Position numbers and translations under genes: made by a program | Notes under the pieces: generated by a model | What the model was told of the DNA's origin: nothing | Databases searched by the model: none | Seen by the model: only the letters and a program-made list of their open reading frames with translations | Origin: JABFSS01 sp964449445 | GTDB lineage: Bacteria; Patescibacteriota; Gracilibacteria; Peribacterales; Peribacteraceae | Reading direction: 5' to 3' | Length of the DNA stretch: 51,199 bases | Assembly (NCBI GenBank): GCA_964449445.1 | Contig: CAYUZT010000010.1 | Location: 1 to 51,199, forward strand | In this document: piece after piece, positions 33,610 to 42,016 of the stretch | Layout: every line of letters begins with the position of its first letter | Numbering within the stretch: position 1 is the stretch's first letter

Positions 33610-34904
33610 AGAGGGAGAGTTTTAGCAGCGATGGCTTGGCGTCGGACAGCGAGGAGCGTGCCGATGGCTGCCGATCCCAGGAGCAGCAGCACGAGTGCCG
33701 ATGGCGATCCCGATTTCCCGGGGACGCCGGCGTCCAGAGGACGGGCGGGATCTTCTACAGGATTCGGTGGAGCGATATCTTCTCCGGGAAGCTCGGCCAG
33801 CGCGTCGAAGTCGCCGATAATCGAAGGGGCTGCGGTCGCTTGATTGCCGATTTCCACCGATGCTTCGGTGCTGAAGGCCGTTTCCTGATTTTGGTCATCA
33901 ACGCCGCGCACAGCAACGAAGTACGTTTTTTCCTGCGGCAGATCGCGAATCGCGACGCCGCGAGACGCCAGCGACACGCTGCGGCGCTGCAAGTAGCGTC
34001 CCCGCAGAGTGCCGTAGTACACGTTGTACCCTTGAAGTTTCGGGTGGCTGAGGGGATCCCACGTCACGTAGAGCAGGTTATCCTTGGTGCCGACGCGAAC
34101 GTTTTGGACCTGAATGAGCGCGAACGATTTCTGCGGCGCAGCGGAGCTGGCCGATGACGAGCTGACTGTCGTTGCGGAGACAGGAGCTGCGGTCGTTGCG
34201 CCCTTTGCCGCGGAGGAACCAGATTCTGCGGTTTGTGTTCCTGCTTCTGCTTCCGGACGCACCGAAGACGATTGCTCCGCCGCGGGAGCAGAGAGCTGCA
34301 CGAGCAAGGTTCCGAGCGGGTTTGCGAGGAGGTTTTCGGCGGGAGACGTCACGGTTGCGACGAAGGTGTGTCCTTCGATCCCGCTGCGTTGATCGTAGAA
34401 ACTCAGAGGGGTCGACTTCGCTTTCGCTGAGGATTTCACCGTGAACGTGAGTCGCGCGATCGGCAGGATCGCATCCGTTGGTTCTTTGCCGGCGGCAGCG
34501 CTCGCGGCGATCTTCGCGTATCCGGAGAGAGGAGAGAAATCCGACTGTCCCGGAACAACGGTGGGAAACGTCGGGGAAATGTCGACGGATGTCCCTTCCA
34601 GCGCTTCTGCATCATAGGAAAGCCATACGCGAATTTTGGAGATCGCTTCCTGCGTTACATTGCTCAGGACCAGATCGACGTCGAGCGTGTCCCCCTCTGC
34701 GAGCTTCTCTGTGATGAGTCGCAGCGGATCCTGCACGTCAAAGAGCGCACACGTGCTCTGGTCTTCGGCTTCGCAGTGGGGCCGCAGAAAGAGCGTCGGC
34801 ACGTTTGTTTGCGCGTGGGAAAGGACGGGAATCAGGAACACCGTAAGCCCCGTGACGAGGAGAGCGAAGGCATGCCGTCGCTGGAAGAATGCGTGTGAGA
34901 GCAT
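33606..34904 (-). CDS. Cell-surface protein with cohesin-type and fibronectin III domains
   Basis: Signal peptide (FALLVTGLTVFLIPVLSHA), then residues ~30-195 fit a cohesin fold (GDTLDVDLVLSNVTQEAISKIRVWLSYDAEALEG...ARLTFTVKS). A Ser/Ala-rich linker follows, then an Fn3 domain (NLLYVTWDPLSHPKLQGYNVYYG...TYFVAVRGVDDQ), another linker and a C-terminal membrane helix (ALVLLLLGSAAIGTLLAV) with a basic tail. Cohesins bind dockerins, and a dockerin gene is immediately upstream: its TAA and this ATG are 1 nt apart. The start was chosen there; 28 in-frame codons upstream overlap the dockerin gene. Likely exposed surface scaffold. Confidence 0.82.
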   Translation of the reverse strand: MLSHAFFQRRHAFALLVTGLTVFLIPVLSHAQTNVPTLFLRPHCEAEDQSTCALFDVQDPLRLITEKLAEGDTLDVDLVLSNVTQEAISKIRVWLSYDAEALEGTSVDISPTFPTVVPGQSDFSPLSGYAKIAASAAAGKEPTDAILPIARLTFTVKSSAKAKSTPLSFYDQRSGIEGHTFVATVTSPAENLLANPLGTLLVQLSAPAAEQSSSVRPEAEAGTQTAESGSSAAKGATTAAPVSATTVSSSSASSAAPQKSFALIQVQNVRVGTKDNLLYVTWDPLSHPKLQGYNVYYGTLRGRYLQRRSVSLASRGVAIRDLPQEKTYFVAVRGVDDQNQETAFSTEASVEIGNQATAAPSIIGDFDALAELPGEDIAPPNPVEDPARPLDAGVPGKSGSPSALVLLLLGSAAIGTLLAVRRQAIAAKTLPL

Positions 34905-34905
34905 G

Positions 34906-35259
34906 TTATTGACGGGAGAGTTCGAAAAGAACATGCCCGAGATCTTTATCCGTAATGCGCTGGTCTCCGTCCGTGTCGCCGTTTTCAATCTGTTTTACGG
35001 TCGCTGACTCCCATCCTTCTGCGATCTGCATCATCACCCAGGCATCCGTCGCCGTCAGAACGCCGTCGCCGTCGATATCACCCTTCACGTTGCCTCCGTC
35101 ACCCATCATGACGGTCTCGAGCGCCGCCTGGCTGCGTGCGAAGGGGTGCACGTCGCCCGCCGTTTCGATGCCCATGGCGAACGCACCCACCGCGCAGAGG
35201 GTGCCGAGACTGATCGTCTGGAGTGTTTTGCCTTTAAGGAGTTTGTGTAACCTTTCCAT
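34906..35259 (-). CDS. Exported dockerin-domain protein
   Basis: 117 aa. Signal peptide or anchor (LQTISLGTLCAVGAFAMG), a short spacer, then a type I-like dockerin with two calcium loops, GDIDGDGVLTATD and GDTDGDQRITDKD, separated by helix AWVMMQIAEGWE. The ATG at 35259 is preferred over an in-frame TTG 39 nt upstream because TATACT and AAAGGA precede it. It is the first gene of the surface operon. The natural inference is that it docks to the cohesin protein encoded next, so that the pair self-assembles outside the cell. Confidence 0.88.
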   Translation of the reverse strand: MERLHKLLKGKTLQTISLGTLCAVGAFAMGIETAGDVHPFARSQAALETVMMGDGGNVKGDIDGDGVLTATDAWVMMQIAEGWESATVKQIENGDTDGDQRITDKDLGHVLFELSRQ

Positions 35260-35368
35260 AAATCCTTTCAGTATAGCCGAATTGACCTTTTCACTCAATC
35301 CGAGGGGATTTGACTCCCCTGGAAGATCTTGCTCCAGTAGTATGAGTGTTTTCTGCTAGATTTCCCCT

Positions 35369-36364
35369 GTGCAGAACGTCTTCCTTTTTACCGGCACCAA
35401 TTCGTTCGCTTTGCGCCAGGAACGACGACGCTGGATCGCTGAATTCATCGCGAAACATGGATCGGAAAATGCGCTTGCGATTGACGGATCGCAATTTTCA
35501 TTGCGTCAATTACTCGATGAAGTCACGGCCATTCCGTTCATTGCGGCCAAACGTCTTGTCACCGTTCAGGGTTTGCCGAAATTTACCAAGGAAGAGATGC
35601 AGATTCTCCTCTCCGCCCTGCATCCCGATTGCGTTTTGCTCTTCTGCGACCCTGCGCCCGATAAGCGCCTTGGCGGATCCAAGCACCTGCTCTCGGTTGC
35701 GACGGTGAAGGAATTCCCGGCCGTCACGGGAAGGCCGCTTTTGCAGTGGGTGTCTGTGTGCAGCCAGCAGCAAGGAACGGCGATGGAGAGCGCCGCCGCA
35801 GATCTGCTTCTGCAGATCGTGGGAGAAGACCAGGACATGCTCGTGCAGGAGATAGCCAAGCTCTCGCTGCGCGCCCCAGGAGCAATCACTCCCGCGCGCG
35901 TCGCGGAACTCGCAGTCCCGTCCGGCGAGCAGGAAATCTGGCAGCTGACGACCGTGCTCTCGCGGGGGGATCTTCCCGCGGCTCTCCGGTACGCGCGCAG
36001 TCTTCTGAACTCCGGCGAAGATGCATTTTCGCTCTGGAACATTCTCCTGTGGCTCCTCCGTTCCCTCACTGCCGTGACACTCAGCGTGTCGGAAGGGGAG
36101 CGCAATCCCGCGAAAGTCGCCTCGCTCACGGGCGTTGCGTTTCCCACGGCCAAGATGCTTTTGCAGATAGCGCAGTCTGTTTCCCCTCCCAAACTGCGCC
36201 GACTGGTCGACTGGGCCGTGGACAGCGACCGGGATCTGAAAACCGGTGGTTACCGTGCAACGGGGGAATCGCAGCAGGAGCTGACGGCATTGATCGATGC
36301 CTTCATCGTGCTGTGCTGCCACCTGCAGCAGGAGGCTTTTGCCCCGTCGTCTCGATCTGCTTGA
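35369..36364 (+). CDS. holA: DNA polymerase III delta subunit (HolA)
   Basis: Clamp-loader subunit that opens the sliding clamp. N-terminal FLFTGTNSFALRQERRRW is the family hallmark, followed by VQGLPKFTKEE..., the degenerate ATPase domain and the C-terminal helical domain (LRYARSLLNSGEDAFSLWNILLWLLRSL). 331 aa, normal. The GTG start follows extended -10 TGCTAGATT by 7-8 nt. The 3' end overlaps the convergent coiled-coil gene by ~60 nt. Confidence 0.88.
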   Translation: MQNVFLFTGTNSFALRQERRRWIAEFIAKHGSENALAIDGSQFSLRQLLDEVTAIPFIAAKRLVTVQGLPKFTKEEMQILLSALHPDCVLLFCDPAPDKRLGGSKHLLSVATVKEFPAVTGRPLLQWVSVCSQQQGTAMESAAADLLLQIVGEDQDMLVQEIAKLSLRAPGAITPARVAELAVPSGEQEIWQLTTVLSRGDLPAALRYARSLLNSGEDAFSLWNILLWLLRSLTAVTLSVSEGERNPAKVASLTGVAFPTAKMLLQIAQSVSPPKLRRLVDWAVDSDRDLKTGGYRATGESQQELTALIDAFIVLCCHLQQEAFAPSSRSA

Positions 36365-36761
36365 GGATATCGTCCGCGGTTTTGTCTTCCTGCTCTTTGT
36401 GCGTGGCTTCGGTGGAGGTCCGCTGCAGCCGGCGCGTACGCCGTTCCTCTTCGGTCTGTTTGACGACTTCCGCCTGGCCGAGCTTCTCGATTTCCGTCTG
36501 GTACTTGGAATCGATCGCGGCAAGTTGCTTGCGTTCGTTCTCCAGGATATCGCGCAGGTTCTGGATCTGCTCTGGCGTCATGATCGGCAGAATGTTGATC
36601 CAGTACTGCCGCTCCTCGTCGTTCATGCTCTCCGAATGTTTGATGAGCTCCAGAAGATCGCCAAACTTCTGCTGCAGCTCTGCTGGAATCTGGAGGCCCG
36701 CAGCGGTTGGCTGCTGAGCGGGAGGTGGAGGTGGAGGTGGTGGAGGTTGAGGATCCGCCAT
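36303..36761 (-). CDS. Coiled-coil protein with polyproline N-terminus
   Basis: 152 aa. ADPQ followed by nine prolines, then a helical region with strong coiled-coil character (EQIQNLRDILENERKQLAAIDSK..., ~65-130). No catalytic motif recognised. The start is the ATG before ADPQ; seven further codons upstream come from the ATGATCA tandem repeat. Convergent overlap with holA. Function unknown. Confidence 0.6.
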   Translation of the reverse strand: MADPQPPPPPPPPPAQQPTAAGLQIPAELQQKFGDLLELIKHSESMNDEERQYWINILPIMTPEQIQNLRDILENERKQLAAIDSKYQTEIEKLGQAEVVKQTEEERRTRRLQRTSTEATHKEQEDKTADDILKQIETTGQKPPAAGGSTAR

Positions 36762-36766
36762 GCGGG

Positions 36767-36796
36767 AATGATCAATGATCAATGATCAATGATCAA
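36767..36796. repeat. Four tandem AATGATC heptamers
   Basis: Four perfect 7-nt units, AATGATC, directly upstream of the coiled-coil gene start. Because TGATCA is its own reverse complement, the array is self-complementary. Confidence 0.85.
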
Positions 36797-36804
36797 GAGG
36801 TAAG

Positions 36805-36874
36805 ATGTCATGCTGAGGTGCCGCGCGTATCCTTCGTGGCTCTTTTGCTTCGCAAAAGAGCGCCTCAGGATGAC
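36805..36874. repeat. TGTCATGCTGAGG-type inverted repeat
   Basis: TGTCATGCTGAGGTG ... CGCCTCAGGATGACA with an inner perfect hairpin GCTCTTTTGCTTCGCAAAAGAGC. It is an inverted copy of the element at 11949-12040. Located between the coiled-coil gene and greA. Confidence 0.78.
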
Positions 36875-36892
36875 ACGCGCGTCCATGAAGCA

Positions 36893-37456
36893 TCAGGAAA
36901 CCGACACAATCTCGTATTCGATGATCCCCGACGGAGAGTGGATCTCGACCTTGTCGCTCTTGAGTCGTCCGAGAACCGCTTTGCCGATGGGGGATTCGTT
37001 GCTGATCTTGTGGTCCAAGGGATCTGCTTCCGTCGAACCGACGATCGTGTACTGCTCGGGCTCATCGCCGTCCGTCACATTCCTGAGCATCACCGTGCAG
37101 CCGATCTCCACTTCCTTGTGCTTCGATTCCTTCTTGTCGGAGATGATCTTGGCGTTCTTGATCTTCCCTTCCAGCTCCAGAATGCGGCCTTCCACAAAGG
37201 CCTGTTCGTTCTTGGCTTCCTCGTACTCGGAGTTCTCGGAGAGATCGCCGTAGGAAATGGCTTCGCGCAGGCGCTGCGCCACTTCCGCGCGACGCACGGT
37301 CTTCAAATGCTCCAGCTCGTCTTTGAGACGCTTGAGTCCTTCCTTCGTCACGAGCGTCTGGTCATCATCGCCCATGGGCGCGCCACCACCGGTGGGCGTA
37401 TCGTCTTCCTGCAGGAGGATGTCTTCGTCTGGCATAGGGGGTGGAAGTTGGTCCAT
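36893..37456 (-). CDS. greA: Transcription elongation factor GreA
   Basis: Rescues backtracked RNA polymerase by stimulating transcript cleavage. An N-terminal coiled coil with the tip motif GDLSENSEYEEAK (acidic catalytic tip) is followed by a C-terminal FKBP-like domain (VEIGCTVMLRNV...YTIVGSTEADP...ISNESPIGKAVLG). 187 aa, longer than the usual ~158 because of an acidic, Pro/Gly-rich N-terminal extension of ~30 residues. The start is the ATG before DQLPPPMPDED; an in-frame upstream ATG is in the spacer. Downstream of carB on the same strand. Confidence 0.95.
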   Translation of the reverse strand: MDQLPPPMPDEDILLQEDDTPTGGGAPMGDDDQTLVTKEGLKRLKDELEHLKTVRRAEVAQRLREAISYGDLSENSEYEEAKNEQAFVEGRILELEGKIKNAKIISDKKESKHKEVEIGCTVMLRNVTDGDEPEQYTIVGSTEADPLDHKISNESPIGKAVLGRLKSDKVEIHSPSGIIEYEIVSVS

Positions 37457-37486
37457 TCTACGGGGTTTTGGGGAGGTTGCAATATA

Positions 37487-37648
37487 CAAACCAAGAAGCC
37501 AACGAAGCCAAAGATGTTCAAGAAGCCAAGGAAAAGGAGGTAAAAGATGACGATGGAGACCAGGAAAGCAACGATGATTTCCTATTCTTCCTTTTCTTCG
37601 TCTTGTCCCTTTTCTTCGGCTTCCTTGGCTTCTTTGGCTTCCTTGAAA
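37487..37648. repeat. 9-mer-unit inverted repeat between carB and greA
   Basis: The left arm 37487-37540 is six 9-mers of the type AAGCCAACG. The right arm 37595-37648 is six 9-mers of the type TCCTTGGCT. About 54 nt lie between. The arms are imperfect reverse complements. The right arm ends 3 nt from the carB stop. It fills the whole 160-nt carB-greA gap; no gene is seen in it. Confidence 0.85.
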
Positions 37649-37651
37649 TCC

Positions 37652-40600
37652 TTACTGTTGTTCTAGTACCCCCGGCCAGCTCAAAATCGGCAATTCCTCG
37701 GTCTTTGCGAGCGTCATTGCTTCCACTAGGCGCTTGGCCAGCTGGACGTTCGTGATCAGCGGGATGCCGTTATCTGTCGCCAGACGCCGGATGTAATAGC
37801 CGTCCGTCTGCTCGTCCATACTCGTGTGGGTGGGAATGTTGATGACCAGATCGACGCGCTTCTGTTCCAGGTATTCGCGGATGTTGGGACTGCGCGGTTC
37901 CGAGACTTTGTGCAGCAGACCGGAGGGAATATCGCGCGAGGTGAGGAACTCGTGGGTGCGCTCGGTCGCAAGGAAGGAGAATCCTTGTCGCAACAGTTCC
38001 TGGATGGAGCTCAGGAGATCGATCTTGTCCTCGAGCCGACCGACCGTGACGAGAATGTTTTTCTGCGGCAAGCGGAAGCCGACAGCGAGCATTGCGAGCA
38101 GGAGCGCCTGTTCGGCGTTCCATCCGAAGCACGCGACTTCGCCCGTGCTCGCCATTTCCACACCCAGTCGCGGGTCGGCTCCCTTCAGCCTGCTGAAGCT
38201 GAATTGGGCTGCCTTCACGGCGACGTGATCCAGGTCCACGGTCTGGTACCGCTTGTCCGGCGGCGCTTTGCCCAGGAGCGCCTGGGTGGCGAGGACCGCG
38301 AAGTTCACACCGGTCACTTTGCTCGCAAAGGGGAAGCTGCGGCTCGCGCGGAGGTTGCACTCGATCACCTTCAGATGATTGCTCTTCGCGAGCACCTGGA
38401 TATTGAACGGACCGCTGATCTGCAGTCCCTTGGCGATCTGCTTTGCAATCACTTTCAGTTGCCGAAGGGTCGCGACATTCACGCGCTGCGGCGGCAGAAC
38501 GATGGTCGCGTCGCCCGAGTGCACGCCGGCGTTCTCCACGTGTTCCGAAATCGCGTACAGGAGAAGCGTGCCGTTCTGCGCGACGCCGTCGAATTCGATT
38601 TCCTTCGCTCCCTGCTCGAACTTCGAGATGACGACGGGGGCGTCTTTGGAGACGAGCGCGGCCTCTTCAATGTACGCCTCCAGGTCGCCACTGGAGTGCA
38701 CCACAGCCATGGCGGCGCCCGAGAGTACGTAACTGGGGCGGACGATGACGGGGTATCCGACGCTGTCGGCGAACGCGCGCGCCGAGGTGATATCAGCAAA
38801 CTCCTTCCAGGACGGCTGGTCGATGCCGAGCGTATCCAAAAGCCCGCTGAACTTGTTGCGGTCCTCCGCGCGGTCGATATTCAGGGAATCGGTTCCGAGG
38901 ATCCGGATGCCGCTGCGCGCGAGCGTGGGAGCGAGTGAATTGGGGATCTGCCCGCCCATGGAGACCACGATGCCGGTCGGCTGTGTCACCTCCGCGATAT
39001 CGCGGACACGCTCGGCGGTCAGCTGCTCGAAGAAGAGCGCGTCGCATTCGTCGTAGTCCGTGCTCACGGTCTCGGGATTGCTGTTGATCATGATAACTTC
39101 GTAGCCCTGGCGTTGCAGCTCATGCGCGGCTTGCACGCAGCACCAGTCGAATTCCACGGAAGACCCGATGGAATACGGTCCGCCGCCGAGCACGATGACG
39201 CGCTTTTTCTGGCTTGTGGCTTGTGGCTTGTGGCTTGTGGCAGAGCCGTTGCTACTGGCTACTGGCCACTGGCCAATAGCTCCATCTCCAAAAAAAACAT
39301 CATGTTCTGTGCCATGGTACGTCATGTAGAGGTAGTTGGTTTGTGCGGGAAATTCCCCCGCGAGCGTGTCGATCTGTTTGACCATCGGCACGATTGCGGC
39401 TGCGATGCGCTTGCCGCGGATTTCCTCCGCGTCGTCGTCGCGGATGGCGGCAATGGAGGAATCGGAGAAGCCGTGACGCTTCGCTTTTTTCAAAAGGTCG
39501 ATCGAGAGCGTTCCTGCTTTGGATTGGAAGAGCTCGCGGGCAACGATGCTCACGCGCTGTATGCTCTCCAAAAACCAGCGGTCGATGCCCGTCGCGATAG
39601 AAATTTCTTCCGGTGTCCATTCGCCTTCCAGAGCAGCTGCGATCGCAAACAGCCGTCGGGGGGTCGGGCGTTTCACTTCTCTGGTGAGATCCGTGAACGG
39701 AAACGGGACGGGATACAGTCCGTCGGCGGCGATGTTGAGCATGCGAATGGCTTTCTGCAGCGCTTCTTCGAATGTCCGGCCGAGCGCCATCACTTCGCCG
39801 ACCGACTTCATCTCGCTCGTCACCTGATCGCTCACGAAGCGGAATTTCTGCAGGTCCCACCGCGGCATTTTCACGGCGACATAGTCGAGCGACGGCTCGA
39901 AGTCCGCGCAGGTCACCTGCGTGATGGCGTTACGGAGCTGCGGGAGCGTGGAGCCGAGTGCGAGCTTGGCGGCGACAAACGCGAGCGGATAACCGGTCGC
40001 TTTGGACGCGAGCGCCGAACTGCGGCTGAGCCGCGCGTTGACCTCGATCACGCGGTAGCGGCGTGAGCGCGGATCGAGCGCGAACTGAATGTTGCACTCG
40101 CCGACGATCTTCAGATGCCGGATCACTTTGAGCGAGATGGACCGAAGCATCTGGTATTCAAAGTTATCGAGTGTCTGGCTGGGCGCGACGACGATGGACT
40201 CGCCCGTATGAATGCCGAGCGGATCGACGTTCTCCATGTTGCACACGGTGATGCAGTTATCCGTCCTATCGCGCACCACTTCGTACTCGATTTCCTTCCA
40301 GCCCGTCAGGTCTTCTTCCACCAGCACCTGGTGCGATTCGACGAAGGCCACCTTCACGATGTCGCGCAGCTCTTCTTCACTGGTCGCACGTCCGCTGCCT
40401 TTGCCGCCCAGGGCGAACGCGGCGCGGATGATTACGGGATATCCGATTTCCTTTCCAGCCTTCTCCGCCTCCTTCATCGACTCGCACGCCCGCGAGCGCG
40501 GCATATCCACACCGATGGACTTGAGCTCCGCGTTAAAGAGCGCGCGGTCTTCGGTCTTGCGGATGCTCTCCACGGGTGTGCCGAGTACCAGCATGCCGTG

Positions 40601-40978
40601 CTTCTTGAGAACCCCCTGGTCATCCAGCGCCACGCCGCAGTTGAGCGCCGTCTGTCCGCCAAAGCTGAGCGCGATCGCATCGGGATGTTCCTGCTCGATC
40701 ACTTTGATGACGAACTGCGGGGTGACCGGCAAAAAGTACACGGCATCGGCCAGCCCCCAGCTCGTCTGGTTCGTCGCGATGTTCGGATTGATGAGTACGA
40801 CGCGCTTGCCTTCTTCCTTAAATGCTTTGATGGCCTGACTGCCCGAATAGTCGAATTCTCCGGCTTCGCCGATCTTCAGGGCACCCGAACCGAGCAGGAG
40901 AATCGTCCGGATATTGGAAAAATCACTCCCCTGGCCCTGAGTGGGCCCAGTGGGGCCGAGGTCCTTTCGATCGGTCAT
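37652..40978 (-). CDS. carB: Carbamoyl-phosphate synthase large subunit
   Basis: Makes carbamoyl phosphate from ammonia or glutamine nitrogen, bicarbonate and 2 ATP for pyrimidine and arginine synthesis. Two ATP-grasp halves are visible: the first opens ILLLGSGALKIGEAGEFDYSG, the second RVIVLGGGPYSIGSSVEFDW, each with the glycine-rich ATP loop (AFALGGKGSG; VLSGAAMAV). A C-terminal MGS-like domain follows. 1108 aa, with the excess partly explained by a heptamer hairpin between the halves (39210-39280). The start is the ATG before TDRKDLG, preceded by TACTCT 9 nt upstream; 36 in-frame codons further upstream overlap the divergent SLH gene. carA is not in the window. Confidence 0.96.
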   Translation of the reverse strand: MTDRKDLGPTGPTQGQGSDFSNIRTILLLGSGALKIGEAGEFDYSGSQAIKAFKEEGKRVVLINPNIATNQTSWGLADAVYFLPVTPQFVIKVIEQEHPDAIALSFGGQTALNCGVALDDQGVLKKHGMLVLGTPVESIRKTEDRALFNAELKSIGVDMPRSRACESMKEAEKAGKEIGYPVIIRAAFALGGKGSGRATSEEELRDIVKVAFVESHQVLVEEDLTGWKEIEYEVVRDRTDNCITVCNMENVDPLGIHTGESIVVAPSQTLDNFEYQMLRSISLKVIRHLKIVGECNIQFALDPRSRRYRVIEVNARLSRSSALASKATGYPLAFVAAKLALGSTLPQLRNAITQVTCADFEPSLDYVAVKMPRWDLQKFRFVSDQVTSEMKSVGEVMALGRTFEEALQKAIRMLNIAADGLYPVPFPFTDLTREVKRPTPRRLFAIAAALEGEWTPEEISIATGIDRWFLESIQRVSIVARELFQSKAGTLSIDLLKKAKRHGFSDSSIAAIRDDDAEEIRGKRIAAAIVPMVKQIDTLAGEFPAQTNYLYMTYHGTEHDVFFGDGAIGQWPVASSNGSATSHKPQATSQKKRVIVLGGGPYSIGSSVEFDWCCVQAAHELQRQGYEVIMINSNPETVSTDYDECDALFFEQLTAERVRDIAEVTQPTGIVVSMGGQIPNSLAPTLARSGIRILGTDSLNIDRAEDRNKFSGLLDTLGIDQPSWKEFADITSARAFADSVGYPVIVRPSYVLSGAAMAVVHSSGDLEAYIEEAALVSKDAPVVISKFEQGAKEIEFDGVAQNGTLLLYAISEHVENAGVHSGDATIVLPPQRVNVATLRQLKVIAKQIAKGLQISGPFNIQVLAKSNHLKVIECNLRASRSFPFASKVTGVNFAVLATQALLGKAPPDKRYQTVDLDHVAVKAAQFSFSRLKGADPRLGVEMASTGEVACFGWNAEQALLLAMLAVGFRLPQKNILVTVGRLEDKIDLLSSIQELLRQGFSFLATERTHEFLTSRDIPSGLLHKVSEPRSPNIREYLEQKRVDLVINIPTHTSMDEQTDGYYIRRLATDNGIPLITNVQLAKRLVEAMTLAKTEELPILSWPGVLEQQ
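39210..39280. repeat. Heptamer-unit inverted repeat inside carB
   Basis: One arm is four TGGCTTG units plus TGGC (39210-39241). The other is GCTACTG, GCTACTG, GCCACTG, GCCAATA (39251-39278). It is read in frame on the minus strand as GQWPVASSNGSATSHKPQAT, exactly at the junction of the two synthetase halves. It belongs to the same unit family as the element in leuS (3962-4028), whose peptide is similar. Confidence 0.9.
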
Positions 40979-41025
40979 GTCCGGGGCAGAGTAATGAAGG
41001 GAATGCGCGGGCGCAAGGGAAGTTC

Positions 41026-41034
41026 TGATATACT
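41026..41034 (+). promoter_or_regulatory. Extended -10 promoter of the SLH gene
   Basis: TGATATACT: the extended -10 TGn followed by TATACT (41029-41034), 8 nt before the GTG start. No Shine-Dalgarno sequence. Confidence 0.6.
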
Positions 41035-41042
41035 CCACCACC

Positions 41043-41900
41043 GTGAAGCGATTGCTATTCATTCTGGGAATGACCGTTGCCGTCATTCCGTTCTCTCTTC
41101 GGGCAGATACCTATCAGGATTTGCAAAACGGAGTGAATTCTTTCGATGAAGTTCTCCAACAGGATCTCGATGGTCATGCGATGGATCAGGCCGATATGCA
41201 GCTGGAGTCCACCGACGAATTCTTCCCGAATTCCGGAGGAAGTTCCTCCAGCACCCGCCGCCTGGTCGATCCCATCGTCGAAAGCCGATTTGTCATCTTT
41301 CGTCTCGACGGCGTTCCGTATGAACTGAAGGACGTGCCCGTGACGGCGTGGTTTGCGCCCTATGTGCGAGATGTCGCGGAGCGAGGGATCGTCTCCGGCT
41401 ACCGCAGTGCACTGGGTGTGCCTACCGGCATCTTCGGTCCCGAACGCAATGTGAGCATCGAGGAACTCGCAAAAATGTCCGTGGAAGCTGCCAAGATCAA
41501 TCGCGGCCCGTGCTCTGTGAAGCCCAAGAACGTTGCCGCAGAAAAGAGTTGGTCTGCTCTGTACATCACCTGTGCCGAACTCAATGGATTTGCAGTCTAC
41601 GCAGATGGGACGGTCAATATCCTGCGGCCTGCGACGCGTGCGGAAGTCGTCATGACAGTGCTGCAGGCCTTTGGCGTTGCACTGCGCGAGACGGCCCCCA
41701 CGGGCCCGAAACTGAAGGACGTCACCGCGTCGACGCTCTTCTCGTCCGCGATCTTCACCGCGCTTCAGGATGGTATCGTGTCGGGATTTGCGGACGCAGC
41801 GGGAAATCCAACCGGATTCTTCGGGCCGGAGAAATTCGTGAATAGGGCGGAGGTGAGTAAGATCATCAGTCTCGCTGTGCAGGTCTATGGCAGAGAATGA
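41043..41900 (+). CDS. S-layer homology (SLH) domain protein
   Basis: Signal peptide (LLFILGMTVAVIPFSLRA), then a spacer of ~70 residues. Up to three SLH modules follow: ~98-150 (DVPVTAWFAPYVRDVAERGIVSGY...FGPERNVSIEELAKM), ~150-210 (degenerate), and ~225-283 (LKDVTASTLFSSAIFTALQDGIVSGF...FGPEKFVNRAEVSKII). SLH modules hold proteins to cell-wall polymers. 285 aa with no other functional domain, so it may itself be an S-layer accessory or adaptor. Divergent from carB, with promoters between. Confidence 0.88.
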   Translation: MKRLLFILGMTVAVIPFSLRADTYQDLQNGVNSFDEVLQQDLDGHAMDQADMQLESTDEFFPNSGGSSSSTRRLVDPIVESRFVIFRLDGVPYELKDVPVTAWFAPYVRDVAERGIVSGYRSALGVPTGIFGPERNVSIEELAKMSVEAAKINRGPCSVKPKNVAAEKSWSALYITCAELNGFAVYADGTVNILRPATRAEVVMTVLQAFGVALRETAPTGPKLKDVTASTLFSSAIFTALQDGIVSGFADAAGNPTGFFGPEKFVNRAEVSKIISLAVQVYGRE

Positions 41901-42010
41901 TCAAGGGCCAATCACAAAGTAAGTATGTAAGGATGCAATGAGAAAATTTGAAAATTATCAATTTGAATAATTGGTACTTTCAAACCTCCTTTGCGATTGA
42001 TACTTGATCA
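41898..42010. repeat. Long imperfect inverted repeat between convergent genes
   Basis: Nested pairs: TGATCAA (41898) with TTGATCA (42004); CAATCaCAAAG with CTTTGcGATTG; TTTGAAA with TTTCAAA; AT-rich centre. The outer arm starts in the TGA stop of the SLH gene. It could act as a two-way transcription terminator, though no typical T-run follows. Confidence 0.65.
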
Positions 42011-42016
42011 TTTCTT

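Noticed and set aside
32002..35259. Type VI secretion locus
   Set aside because: Only an Hcp-like protein is present, and it has a signal peptide; no sheath, baseplate, ATPase or VgrG genes.
36061..36120. Possible repeat insert in holA (TLSVSEGER segment)
   Set aside because: No complementary arm or unit periodicity; may be ordinary coding sequence.
38793..41149. Long plus-strand reading frames opposite carB
   Set aside because: Antisense shadows of a certain gene; composition typical of reversed GC-rich codons.
41898..42010. Insertion sequence relic
   Set aside because: Imperfect arms but no transposase remnant or target duplication; better explained as a convergent-gene hairpin.
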